Positions 1-8,439 of a stretch of 64,000 bases of DNA are shown in pieces. Source of the stretch: Winogradskyella ursingii. GTDB taxonomy: Bacteria; Bacteroidota; Bacteroidia; Flavobacteriales; Flavobacteriaceae. The notes under the pieces were generated by a model. That model was given only the letters and a program-made list of their open reading frames with translations, was not told where the DNA came from and did not search any database. Position numbers and translations under genes: made by a program. The stretch spans positions 186,001 through 250,000 of the forward strand of contig NZ_JABFDH010000006.1 in the NCBI RefSeq assembly GCF_013403975.1, read 5' to 3'. Numbering within the stretch: position 1 is the stretch's first letter; each line of letters opens with the position of its first letter.

Positions 1-95
1 GTTTGCTGAAGTCCAAAACTAAACTGAATCCCGAGAAACCCAACATTCATATTGAAAATCTGCCAAAAGCTCAAACTTGGTTTTACCTTTCCCAT
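1..95 (-). CDS. MFS/GPH-type sugar transporter, N-terminal fragment (runs off left edge)
   Basis: Reading the minus strand from the ATG at 93-95 gives an open frame to the window edge that begins MGKVKPSLSFWQIFNMN and continues with VGFLGIQFSFGLQQ. I recognise this as the start of SLC45/MalT-like sugar permeases of Bacteroidota and Proteobacteria: the SFWQIxNMxxGFLGIQFxF block precedes and forms the first membrane helix. Only about 31 residues are visible, so substrate cannot be read. It lies downstream of the TonB-dependent receptor on the same strand, so both probably belong to one LacI-regulated uptake locus: the receptor crosses the outer membrane and this permease the inner one. The assignment rests on a short stretch and on recall of the family. 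Confidence 0.7.
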   Translation of the reverse strand, partial: MGKVKPSLSFWQIFNMNVGFLGIQFSFGLQQ

Positions 96-123
96 AATTT
101 TAAATTTTTTATAAAATTAGTTT

Positions 124-167
124 AAAAAAGAGCCAATGATAAAATACTATTAACACGGACTCTTTTT
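124..167 (-). terminator. Possible terminator after the TonB receptor gene
   Basis: On the minus strand, just after the receptor stop, AAAAGAG can pair with CTCTTTT, extended by GG/CC across a one-base bulge, with a loop of about 24 bases and a T-run after the stem. The loop is long, so it could instead be an attenuator between the receptor and the downstream permease. Confidence 0.35.
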
Positions 168-219
168 ACCAATCAATCAAACTTAAAAGTTAATTACTAA
201 GACTAATCAAGTAATTCAA

Positions 220-2850
220 TTAAAAATTATAGCTCAATCCTAATGAGATGGACCTTCCTGGGACTGGTCTAACTCTTAAAAAATTTGTCTGTCCTTCTAC
301 AATGCTTCCTTCCTCGGACTCTGTTATGCCTAAAGTATCAAAGATGTTGTTTGCAGATAAGTTTGCTCTTAGGTTTTCAGTTATACCAATATTTATAAAA
401 CTGTTTATGATAACAAAACCCGGTAGAACCAACTCATTGTTATCTTGTGCAAATGCTTCACTCTGACCAATAAAACTAAGGCCAATTGAGTTTTGTTTTG
501 TGCTTCCAAAGTTATAGGTTGGGATAAAGTTGTAGATAAAGTCTGGTTGTCTGCGTGGTGTATTGCCATCGTTGCCGCCAGAGGTAATTTCTGCATCAGT
601 AAAGGTTAGTCCACCTCTAAAACCAAAATCATTGATTCTGTAAGTTCCCTCTAATTCTATACCAAACGATTTATAATCATTTTCTATGATACTGTTGGTG
701 GTTGCTTCAAAACCGCCTTCTTCAGTAGTATTTGCGAAGAACAATGTTGCGTATAACGACCCGTTTTCGAAACCTCTTTTATAACCAAATTCAGCTTGAT
801 TTATAAAATCCAATGCGTTAATGGCGTCACTATCCGTAAAATCCAAACCAGTAAATAAGATACGATCTGCTTTTGCCGATCCACCTCTACTATATCTTGC
901 AAAAACAGCTTGGTTATCTTGAAGTTTATAATTAACACCTAATGAGTAAGACACATAGTCATAATCATAGTTTACCGTAGTTGGGTTTGCCAAGTCAATT
1001 GATTGCACTGTTTCCTCTGGCTGAGAAATATTACCATCATTATTAATATCAAAAACAGAAGTTACCGGACCTGAGAACGTTCCGTCAACTCTACCCTTAT
1101 CAAAACGGATGCTCGCATCAATATTTAATTTTTCAGAGGCTTCAATCCCAACTGCTAAGTATGGTGCAGAAACATTGTAACGTGTGTCGTAATTTCTTTG
1201 ACAGCAGTTACCGAAAAATGCTGCTCCGTAGCCTACAAGTCCATTTACCGATAGTGGGTCACCGTTAGTATCTAATGCATCAATAAGTCGTGCTTCATCT
1301 CCAACACCTTCAAGCAAATAAGAGTTCCACAACCAAGACATAGACACATTTTGTATTGCTTTAAAATATCCCGCAGTAATATTAAAGTTATCGAACCTCT
1401 TTGTTAAACGAATATCGTTCATAAAGTTGTTGAAGTTGTTCAATTTTGTGTCAAATAGAACCACCGGTGTAATTATTGAACTACCATTAACGGCACCATC
1501 ACCATTTGCAAAGGCAAGAGAATCATAACCTCTATCGGTGGCAAAATCACTCGCCAAAAAGTCCGAAGCAGTCTGTACACTTGCAGGGAAAGGTGAATTA
1601 AAACCACCTTTATTAGAAGAGAATCTACCGTTATTTGTAACCTTATATTCATTCCCTAAATCAAAAGACAACTCCATTCCTATGGATGTAGAAACTGGGT
1701 TCATTCCATCAGAAACATCAGAAGTTCTCAATTGCCCATCTTCGCCCAAACCTACACTTTGCTGTAAAAATGGCGTATGTAATGTTTGGTTGTTGGCATC
1801 AAAATTAGGGATGTCCTCAAAATCTGGGTCATCATTTGTACCTGTTACCTGAATTGGATTTGGCAAATAAGCAATGGCTCTATCGTTTAAGTACTTTCCA
1901 TAAAGTCTTACATAGCCGTTTTCAAATTCTTTAGTTAAATTTAGTTTAAATTGCCCACCATTGTTAGCAGTATATCCAGCATCTCTTATGCCTTCACCAA
2001 CTCTGTAGAATCCACCCATGTGGAAATAAAGTCCTTCACCTATTGGCGAACCATAATCAAAATCAGTTCTAAAAGAATTGTAATCCAAACCAAAAGATGT
2101 TGCTAAAGACCCACCTTCAACTTTTCCTGTTTTGCTAATTAAATTGATAATGGCACCTGGAGAGTTAGAAGACAATGTTGAAGCAGAACCACCTCTAATG
2201 GCTTCAATTCTACCTATATTATTATCAAACCTAGTAAAGATGTCAGCTGTAGCAAAAGCTATATCACCAAATAATAACACTGGTAATCCATCTTCCTGAA
2301 GCTGTACATATTTAGAACCTCCCGAAGACACAGGTACACCACGTACTGCTATGTTTGCATTACCTTCCCCACCAGAAGATTCGGAACGAATACCTGGTAT
2401 CGTCCTAAAAATCTCTGCAGTTGTCCTTGGAGCAGACTGCTTAATGGTATTAGGTCTCATTGTAGTAATAGAAACACTGGATTCAATTTTGGATCTTGGA
2501 TTAGTAACACCAGTTACTATTACTTGGTCCAATGATTCCGCATCTTCAGCCATAGTTACATTTACTGTAACATTGCTACCATCAATGGTAACTGACTTTT
2601 TGAATGTTGTAAAACCCAAATACGAAGCGGTTAAGGTATAAGTACCATTTTCTACATTGGTTATTATATAGTTTCCGTCCATATCGGAAACCGCACCTTT
2701 TGTAGTTCCGTCTAAAATTACGTTTACACCTGGTAGTGGCATACCTTCAGTATCTTGCACAGTACCCGAAATATTGGATTGCGCAGAAACCAAGAATGAC
2801 ACCATGGTAAAAACCAGTAGTAAACCCCATTTGTTTTTAATCGATTTCAT
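220..2850 (-). CDS. TonB-dependent outer-membrane receptor (SusD-less, sugar locus)
   Basis: This encodes an 876-residue outer-membrane active transporter. I start it at the ATG at 2848-2850, because MKSIKNKWGLLLVFTM is a proper signal peptide ending near FLVSAQ, whereas the longer frame to 2916 adds 22 residues of untypical sequence. After the signal come a carboxypeptidase-like regulatory domain (roughly residues 25-110, GTVQDTEGMPLPGVNV), a plug (about 130-245) and a 22-strand barrel ending in aromatic phenylalanine. No susD-like gene is adjacent, so it is not a classical SusCD pair. It is divergent from a LacI regulator and followed by an MFS sugar permease, an arrangement resembling the Xanthomonas sux locus (receptor, permease, amylosucrase, LacI). 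The substrate is inferred to be a small sugar, perhaps sucrose-like. Confidence 0.88.
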   Translation of the reverse strand: MKSIKNKWGLLLVFTMVSFLVSAQSNISGTVQDTEGMPLPGVNVILDGTTKGAVSDMDGNYIITNVENGTYTLTASYLGFTTFKKSVTIDGSNVTVNVTMAEDAESLDQVIVTGVTNPRSKIESSVSITTMRPNTIKQSAPRTTAEIFRTIPGIRSESSGGEGNANIAVRGVPVSSGGSKYVQLQEDGLPVLLFGDIAFATADIFTRFDNNIGRIEAIRGGSASTLSSNSPGAIINLISKTGKVEGGSLATSFGLDYNSFRTDFDYGSPIGEGLYFHMGGFYRVGEGIRDAGYTANNGGQFKLNLTKEFENGYVRLYGKYLNDRAIAYLPNPIQVTGTNDDPDFEDIPNFDANNQTLHTPFLQQSVGLGEDGQLRTSDVSDGMNPVSTSIGMELSFDLGNEYKVTNNGRFSSNKGGFNSPFPASVQTASDFLASDFATDRGYDSLAFANGDGAVNGSSIITPVVLFDTKLNNFNNFMNDIRLTKRFDNFNITAGYFKAIQNVSMSWLWNSYLLEGVGDEARLIDALDTNGDPLSVNGLVGYGAAFFGNCCQRNYDTRYNVSAPYLAVGIEASEKLNIDASIRFDKGRVDGTFSGPVTSVFDINNDGNISQPEETVQSIDLANPTTVNYDYDYVSYSLGVNYKLQDNQAVFARYSRGGSAKADRILFTGLDFTDSDAINALDFINQAEFGYKRGFENGSLYATLFFANTTEEGGFEATTNSIIENDYKSFGIELEGTYRINDFGFRGGLTFTDAEITSGGNDGNTPRRQPDFIYNFIPTYNFGSTKQNSIGLSFIGQSEAFAQDNNELVLPGFVIINSFINIGITENLRANLSANNIFDTLGITESEEGSIVEGQTNFLRVRPVPGRSISLGLSYNF

Positions 2851-2934
2851 CTCTTTTAGTTGTTTAATTATTAGTTTATTGATTAAAATTTTATCGAATT
2901 TACATTTATGGTGCAAAAAAAATAAGAAAATGAA

Positions 2935-2952
2935 ATCGAAAACGTTTTCGAT
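2935..2952. promoter_or_regulatory. LacI-family operator 1 (perfect 18-bp palindrome)
   Basis: The sequence atcgaaaacgttttcgat is a perfect inverted repeat with a central CG, the hallmark of LacI/GalR-family operators. It lies 85 bp upstream of the receptor start and 65 bp upstream of the divergent lacI-type gene, so it probably controls both. Confidence 0.8.
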
Positions 2953-2956
2953 TTAA

Positions 2957-2970
2957 CGAAAACGTTTTCG
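2957..2970. promoter_or_regulatory. LacI-family operator 2 (perfect 14-bp palindrome)
   Basis: The sequence cgaaaacgttttcg repeats the core of operator 1. Its centre is exactly 20 bp from that of operator 1, about two helical turns, which would place two repressor dimers on the same DNA face. Confidence 0.78.
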
Positions 2971-3017
2971 ATATCTAAAATTTATACTTTATCTTCATAA
3001 GTTTTTAATATTGAACT

Positions 3018-4043
3018 ATGAAACCTGTAACCCTAAAACAAATTGCCGAAACTTTAGGTATAAGTATCACGACCGTATCCAAAGCGTTAAAGGATTATCC
3101 CGACGTTAGTAAAAAGACCAAACGCTTAGTTAAAGAACTGGCTGAAACCCTTAACTATAAGCCTAATGCTTTTGCCGTTACTTTAAGGACAAAAGAATCT
3201 AAAACCATAGGTTTAATTATTCCCGAGGTTGTGCATCATTTTTTCTCTAGTGTGATTAAAGGTATTATTGCTCAAGCTGAAAAAAAAGGCTATTTGGTTA
3301 TCATTCTGCAATCTAATGAATCTTATGAGTTAGAAAAAAAGCAACTCGACTTACTACTTAGCAAACGAGTTGATGGTGTGCTTATATCGCTCGCAAATGG
3401 TACTGGCGACTTTAAGCACCTTAACGATTTGATGGCTCAAGATGTCCCTCTTGTAATGTTCGATAAAATAGCCAAAATTGTCAATTGTTCTAAAGTAATC
3501 ATTAACGATAGAAAAGCCGCCTACACAGCAACAAAACATCTTATAAATTCTGGATGTAAACGCATAGCACATTTTAGAGGACCATTATTGCCACAAAATT
3601 CCATTGACCGCTTTCTTGGCTATAAAGAAGCTCTTACTGATAACGCACATACCTATGACCCTTCGTTGGTTTATATATTAGAAGATATGAGTTTTGATGA
3701 GGGCACTTATTTTGCAGGAGAACTCTTAAAAGACCACAATGATGTTGATGGAATTTTTATTAACACAGACTTGGTAGCCATTGGTGCTATAGCAGAATTT
3801 AACAAAAGGGGAGTTAAAGTCCCTGAGGATATTTCCGTCGTTGGGTTTAGCAACTGGTTTATGTCATCTGTTATAAACCCAAGCTTAACAACTATAGACC
3901 AGCCTGGTTATAAAATGGGTAAGACCGCATTTAAATTATTATATAAAGAAATAAAAACCAGGAAAAACAATCAGACCCTAACTTATAAAACAGTAGAACT
4001 TAAGACAGATTTAATCGTTAGGGAGTCGACTAATTTGTATTAA
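3018..4043 (+). CDS. LacI/GalR-family transcriptional regulator
   Basis: A 341-residue cytoplasmic repressor. The N-terminal helix-turn-helix is clear (VTLKQIAETLGISITTVSKA, residues 4-23) followed by the hinge region (YKPNAFAVTLRTKES). From about residue 62 a periplasmic-binding-protein-like effector domain follows, with KTIGLIIPEVVHHFF at its start and DISVVGFSNWFMSSVINPSLTTI near its end, typical of sugar-responsive members. It is transcribed away from the TonB receptor, and two palindromic operators sit in the shared 167-bp gap. It therefore most likely represses or activates the receptor/permease operon and itself in response to the transported sugar or a metabolite. The particular effector cannot be read. 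Confidence 0.92.
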   Translation: MKPVTLKQIAETLGISITTVSKALKDYPDVSKKTKRLVKELAETLNYKPNAFAVTLRTKESKTIGLIIPEVVHHFFSSVIKGIIAQAEKKGYLVIILQSNESYELEKKQLDLLLSKRVDGVLISLANGTGDFKHLNDLMAQDVPLVMFDKIAKIVNCSKVIINDRKAAYTATKHLINSGCKRIAHFRGPLLPQNSIDRFLGYKEALTDNAHTYDPSLVYILEDMSFDEGTYFAGELLKDHNDVDGIFINTDLVAIGAIAEFNKRGVKVPEDISVVGFSNWFMSSVINPSLTTIDQPGYKMGKTAFKLLYKEIKTRKNNQTLTYKTVELKTDLIVRESTNLY

Positions 4044-4129
4044 ACAAATAAAGCTCAGGTATAAAACCGAAAGAAAAATAGATTAAATTTATGCGAATTT
4101 TCGCTTTTAAACTTCTGTTAAACAAAATA

Positions 4130-4156
4130 TTGATTTGTTAAAATTTCGTAACTTCG
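4130..4156 (+). promoter_or_regulatory. Possible promoter of the metal cassette
   Basis: TTG at 4130-4132 and TAACTTCG at 4149-4156, 16 bases apart, resemble the Bacteroidota -33 (TTG) and -7 (TAnnTTTG) elements with one mismatch. The first gene of the cassette starts only 8 bases later. Confidence 0.35.
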
Positions 4157-4164
4157 CATTTACG

Positions 4165-4578
4165 ATGAAAAAAGTATTGTATAAAATATTGTCATTTACG
4201 TTGGCCTTAGTAGTGATATTTTCTACAATGTCTTTCACGTTCAATCTGCATTATTGTGGAGGTACTTTAGTTGAAACTGTTCTATTTCAACAAGTAAAAG
4301 GATGTGGAATGGAGACGAGCAACCCATCTGCTGAAGGTTGTTCTATTACCAAAAAAAATTGCTGTGATAATAAGCAAGAAGTGGTAGATGGGCAGGATGA
4401 ACTTCAAATATCTTTTGACACACTTTCTTTCGAGCAGCAGACGTTCATCGCTGCTTTTACATACTCTTATATAAATTTATTTGAAGGAACCGAATCTGAA
4501 GAAGTTCCTTTCAACGATTACCCGCGACCCTTTGTCAAACGGAATGTGCAAGTGTTGCACCAGACTTTCTTAATTTGA
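4165..4578 (+). CDS. HYC_CC_PP-type small cysteine protein, first gene of metal cassette
   Basis: A 137-residue protein with an N-terminal hydrophobic segment (MKKVLYKILSFTLALVVIFS), so it is exported or membrane-anchored. I start at 4165 rather than at 4135, since the extra ten residues precede a normal signal. It carries FNLHYCGG, a downstream KNCC pair and a late YPRPF segment; these correspond to the HYC, CC and PP landmarks of a Bacteroidota family known mainly from positions beside heavy-metal efflux genes. Here PP is PRP. The Cys and His residues suggest periplasmic metal binding or sensing, but no function is established. It directly precedes cusA, from which a 108-bp gap with a hairpin separates it. 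Confidence 0.75.
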   Translation: MKKVLYKILSFTLALVVIFSTMSFTFNLHYCGGTLVETVLFQQVKGCGMETSNPSAEGCSITKKNCCDNKQEVVDGQDELQISFDTLSFEQQTFIAAFTYSYINLFEGTESEEVPFNDYPRPFVKRNVQVLHQTFLI

Positions 4579-4599
4579 TTCGTTAGATTTTTTGAATGA

Positions 4600-4626
4600 A
4601 GCCCAACAGCTACGCTGTCGTGGGCT
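4600..4626 (+). other. Imperfect hairpin between HYC_CC_PP gene and cusA
   Basis: AGCCCAACAGC and GCTGTCGTGGGCT can pair as an 11-bp stem with a two-base bulge and a TAC loop. No T-run follows, so it is unlikely to be a full terminator. It could set relative expression of the two genes or protect the 5' end of the cusA message. Confidence 0.4.
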
Positions 4627-4686
4627 AAAACTCGTGTTTACCATTTTCTGCAACACGTATTTCCAAATATCTAATAATCAAATAAT

Positions 4687-7600
4687 ATGCTGAATAAGAG
4701 CATTAAATTTCTAATAGAAAACAAACTTGTTGCCGTTCTACTACTTGCCCTATTTGTGGGTTGGGGCGTAGTCAAAGCACCCTTTAATTGGGAAACGGGC
4801 TTTTTGCCTTCAGACCCAGTTGCCGTTGATGCCATACCTGATATTGGGGAAAACCAACAAATTGTTTTTACCAAGTGGCAAGGTCGCTCGCCACAGGATA
4901 TTGAAGACCAAATCACATATCCGCTTACCACTTCCCTTTTGGGTATTCCAGGCGTGAAAACCATCCGTAGTTCGTCTATGTTTGGATTTTCCAGCATCTA
5001 TATCATTTTTGAAGAAGACATTGAGTTCTACTGGTCGCGCAGTCGCATACTGGAAAAATTGAACTCACTTCCTGCAAATCTTTTGCCTGATGGTGTCAAT
5101 CCATCTCTTGGGCCAGATGCCACAGGTCTTGGACAGATATTTTGGTATACCTTGGAAGGTCGCGACAAAGACGGTAACGTGACTGGTGGATGGGATTTAC
5201 AGGAATTGCGTAGCATTCAGGATTACTATGTGAAGTATGGATTGTCCTCTGCAAGCGGTGTTTCTGAAGTAGCTTCCATAGGTGGCTATGTTCAGGAATA
5301 TCAAGTGGATATCGACCCAGAAAAAATGCGCCAATACAATGTGAGTATGGGCGATGTAGTCAAAGCCGTAAAGCAAAGCAATCAAGATATAGGCGCACAA
5401 ACACTTGAAATCAATCAAGCCGAATATCTCGTGCGTGGATTGGGTTACGTAAAATCCATAGCAGATATCAAAGATGCCGTTGTAGATTCTGAAAATTTCA
5501 CATCAATCCGTATCAAAGACGTAGCAAACGTACATTTGGGGCCTGCTGCCAGACGTGGCATTCTCGATAAGGAAGGTGCTGAAGTCGTAGGCGGCGTTGT
5601 AGTCGCTCGCTACGGTGCAAATCCCTTGGAAGTTATCAATAATGTCAAGGCTCAAATTGCTGAAATAAGCTCTGGACTTCCCACAAAAACATTAAAAGAT
5701 GGTCGCACTTCGCAAGTAACCATCGTACCATTTTATGATCGTACTGAACTCATTCAAGAGACGCTGGGCACGCTCAACGAAGCACTTACTTTGGAAATCT
5801 TGATTACCATTTTGGTCATTATCATAATGGTGTTCAACCTACGTGCATCCATCCTAATTTCTGGCTTATTGCCCGTAGCTGTTTTGATGGTGTTTATCAC
5901 GATGAAGCTCTTTAATGTAGATGCCAACATTGTCGCACTATCGGGTATCGCCATTGCCATAGGAACCATGGTCGACGTGGGCGTCATACTTGCTGAAAAT
6001 ATGATACGACACTTGGAAGATGAAAAGCTGCGCCTTAATGAAAATGGTAAGGAATACACCACAAACGAAATCATCTACAACGCAACTACCGAAGTTTCGG
6101 GTGCTATCCTAACAGCAGTTTTAACGACAATAATCAGTTTCCTGCCTGTATTTACAATGATTGGTGCCGAAGGAAAACTGTTCCGTCCGCTCGCCTTTAC
6201 TAAAACAATGGCACTCACAGCATCGCTCATCATTGCGCTGTTCATCATTCCACCCGTTGCAGCATTTCTTTTTCGCGAAACGAGTTTGCGGGAACGGACA
6301 CAGTACGCCATCAACGGCGCACTTGTTTTATTGGGTATTCTCGCCATTGTTTATGGATTTTGGTTGGTACTAATTCTTATCGCCTTTGCCATCACATCAC
6401 TTTTAAAGATGCGTGGTACGCTTTCGCTAAAGCGTAAAAACCTACTGGATATCATCATCTCATCTGTTACCATCGTATTCCTGCTCGCTACCTACTGGCG
6501 ACCATTGGGCTTTGACCGAAGCATAGTGATGAACTTGATATTTGTTTCTATCATCTGTTTTGGATTGCTCGGTGTATTCTCGATTTTAAGAATATACTAT
6601 GAACGTATTTTGCGATGGGCGCTTCAGAACCGATATCTGTTCTTAATCGTTCCGGTTACGGTGCTCACGTTGGGTATTATCATAATGCGGAACACAGGTA
6701 AAGAATTTATGCCAGCGCTCAATGAAGGTTCATTTCTTTTGATGCCTACATCCCTACCACACGCAGGTGTAGAAGAAAACAAGCGTGTATTGCAACAGCT
6801 CGATATGGCCGTGGCAAGTATCCCTGAAATTGAAACCGTGGTGGGAAAAGCGGGAAGGACAGAAAGCGCACTCGACCCAGCACCACTCTCGATGTACGAA
6901 AATGTCATTCAGTATAAATCTGAATATATGCGGAATAGTTCAGGCGAGCGACAACGCTATAAGGTCAATGACGATGGATTGTTTATACTGAAGAACAACA
7001 AATTTATCATCAACCCAAACAATGAGATAGACGAAGGCGTCAACTATGCCGAAGCTTCGCTCAAGACTTCTGCCAAACGTGAAGATTTGATTGAAGATGA
7101 CGACGGCGAATACTATCGAAACTGGCGACCGGACATTGAAAGTCCTGATGATATTTGGAACGAGATTGTACGTGTGACCAAACTACCAGGCGTGACATCT
7201 GCACCCAAGTTGCAACCCATCGAAACACGATTGGTAATGCTACAAACAGGAATGCGAGCACCTATGGGTATCAAGGTAAAAGGTCCTGATCTAAGAACTA
7301 TAGAAAACTTCGGACTGCAACTGGAAGATATTTTGAAACAAGCTGAAGGCGTTAAGGAACAAGCTGTTTTTGCAGACCGAATCGTGGGCAAACCCTACTT
7401 GCTCATAGATATTGAGCGAGACCAATTGGCTCGATATGGTATATCCATTATGGACGTGCAGGAAATCCTTCAAGTGGCCGTAGGCGGTATGCCACTCACG
7501 CAAACCGTGGAAGGACGTGAGCGTTATGCTGTTCGAGTTCGCTATCCAAGGGAATTACGGGCAAATCCAGACGACCTGCGTAATATCTATGTTCCGGTTG

Positions 7601-8439
7601 AGAAAGGCAGTCCTGTACCGCTGGGCGAATTGGTTGAAATTCGATACGAGCAAGGTCCACAAGTCATTAAAAGTGAAGACACTTTTCTTATTGGCTACGT
7701 CCTATTTGACAAAATCGACGGCTTTGCCGAAGTAGATGTGGTAGAAAATGCCCAAGCCTTGATTCAAGAAAATATTGATAATGGTACGCTGGTTGTACCA
7801 CAGGGTGTTAGCTATCGATTTACGGGAACTTATGAAAATCAGTTGCGAGCAGAAAAAACGCTGTCGGTTGTCGTGCCGCTTTGTTTGTTCGTTATTTTCT
7901 TGATTCTGTATTTCCAGTTCAGGTCGGTCTCTACGTCTCTTATGGTTTTTACCGCAATCGCCGTGGCCTTTGCAGGTGGCTTTATAATGATATGGCTGTA
8001 CGGACAAGATTGGTTTTTCAACTTCGGCTTTTTCGGCGAAAATCTGCGGGACTTGTTCAATATGAAAACCATCAACTTAAGTGTCGCCGTTTGGGTAGGT
8101 TTTATTGCCCTATTTGGTATTGCAACGGATGATGGTGTGGTAATGGCCACTTATTTAGACCAATCTTTCAAAAGCAACGAACCAGATAATAAAAAAAGTA
8201 TAAGGCTTGCCACTTTGGAAGCCGCAGGTAAACGTATCCGCCCGTGTTTGATGACAACCGTAACTACTGTGCTTGCCTTACTTCCCGTACTCACATCCAC
8301 AGGCAAGGGAAGCGATATAATGATCCCGATGGCGATACCCATTTTTGGCGGAATGATAATCGATGTCACGTCCTATTTCCTACTGCCAGTCCTGTACAGC
8401 TGGAAAAAGGAATACCAACTTAAAAAAGCAAACAGATGA
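4687..8439 (+). CDS. cusA: CusA/CzcA-family heavy-metal efflux RND pump
   Basis: A 1250-residue inner-membrane proton antiporter of the HME-RND class that drives metal export through a CusB adaptor and a TolC-like channel. The N-terminal helix is followed by DAIPDIGENQQIVF and the porter-domain block DPVAVDAIPD typical of CusA/CzcA. The fourth membrane helix carries GIAIAIGTMVDVGVILAEN, with the proton-relay Asp at residue 430 (codon 5974-5976). The methionine-containing second half (FMPALNEGSFLLMP, LQTGMRAPMGIKV) favours monovalent Cu/Ag over divalent zinc. At about 1040 residues, ordinary CusA is shorter: here the stretch around residues 535-640 contains additional hydrophobic segments. It overlaps the next gene by four bases. 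Confidence 0.93.
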   Translation: MLNKSIKFLIENKLVAVLLLALFVGWGVVKAPFNWETGFLPSDPVAVDAIPDIGENQQIVFTKWQGRSPQDIEDQITYPLTTSLLGIPGVKTIRSSSMFGFSSIYIIFEEDIEFYWSRSRILEKLNSLPANLLPDGVNPSLGPDATGLGQIFWYTLEGRDKDGNVTGGWDLQELRSIQDYYVKYGLSSASGVSEVASIGGYVQEYQVDIDPEKMRQYNVSMGDVVKAVKQSNQDIGAQTLEINQAEYLVRGLGYVKSIADIKDAVVDSENFTSIRIKDVANVHLGPAARRGILDKEGAEVVGGVVVARYGANPLEVINNVKAQIAEISSGLPTKTLKDGRTSQVTIVPFYDRTELIQETLGTLNEALTLEILITILVIIIMVFNLRASILISGLLPVAVLMVFITMKLFNVDANIVALSGIAIAIGTMVDVGVILAENMIRHLEDEKLRLNENGKEYTTNEIIYNATTEVSGAILTAVLTTIISFLPVFTMIGAEGKLFRPLAFTKTMALTASLIIALFIIPPVAAFLFRETSLRERTQYAINGALVLLGILAIVYGFWLVLILIAFAITSLLKMRGTLSLKRKNLLDIIISSVTIVFLLATYWRPLGFDRSIVMNLIFVSIICFGLLGVFSILRIYYERILRWALQNRYLFLIVPVTVLTLGIIIMRNTGKEFMPALNEGSFLLMPTSLPHAGVEENKRVLQQLDMAVASIPEIETVVGKAGRTESALDPAPLSMYENVIQYKSEYMRNSSGERQRYKVNDDGLFILKNNKFIINPNNEIDEGVNYAEASLKTSAKREDLIEDDDGEYYRNWRPDIESPDDIWNEIVRVTKLPGVTSAPKLQPIETRLVMLQTGMRAPMGIKVKGPDLRTIENFGLQLEDILKQAEGVKEQAVFADRIVGKPYLLIDIERDQLARYGISIMDVQEILQVAVGGMPLTQTVEGRERYAVRVRYPRELRANPDDLRNIYVPVEKGSPVPLGELVEIRYEQGPQVIKSEDTFLIGYVLFDKIDGFAEVDVVENAQALIQENIDNGTLVVPQGVSYRFTGTYENQLRAEKTLSVVVPLCLFVIFLILYFQFRSVSTSLMVFTAIAVAFAGGFIMIWLYGQDWFFNFGFFGENLRDLFNMKTINLSVAVWVGFIALFGIATDDGVVMATYLDQSFKSNEPDNKKSIRLATLEAAGKRIRPCLMTTVTTVLALLPVLTSTGKGSDIMIPMAIPIFGGMIIDVTSYFLLPVLYSWKKEYQLKKANR
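6419..6434. repeat. 16-bp palindrome copy A (one mismatch)
   Basis: cgctttcgctaaagcg inside cusA differs from the perfect palindrome cgctttcgcgaaagcg at one base. Four such copies occur in this window, all within the metal cassette. Confidence 0.7.

Noticed and set aside
4671..4997. Minus-strand open frame of 108 codons inside cusA
   Set aside because: It lies antisense to the strongly conserved start of cusA, has no recognisable features and is a product of the codon bias of the sense gene.
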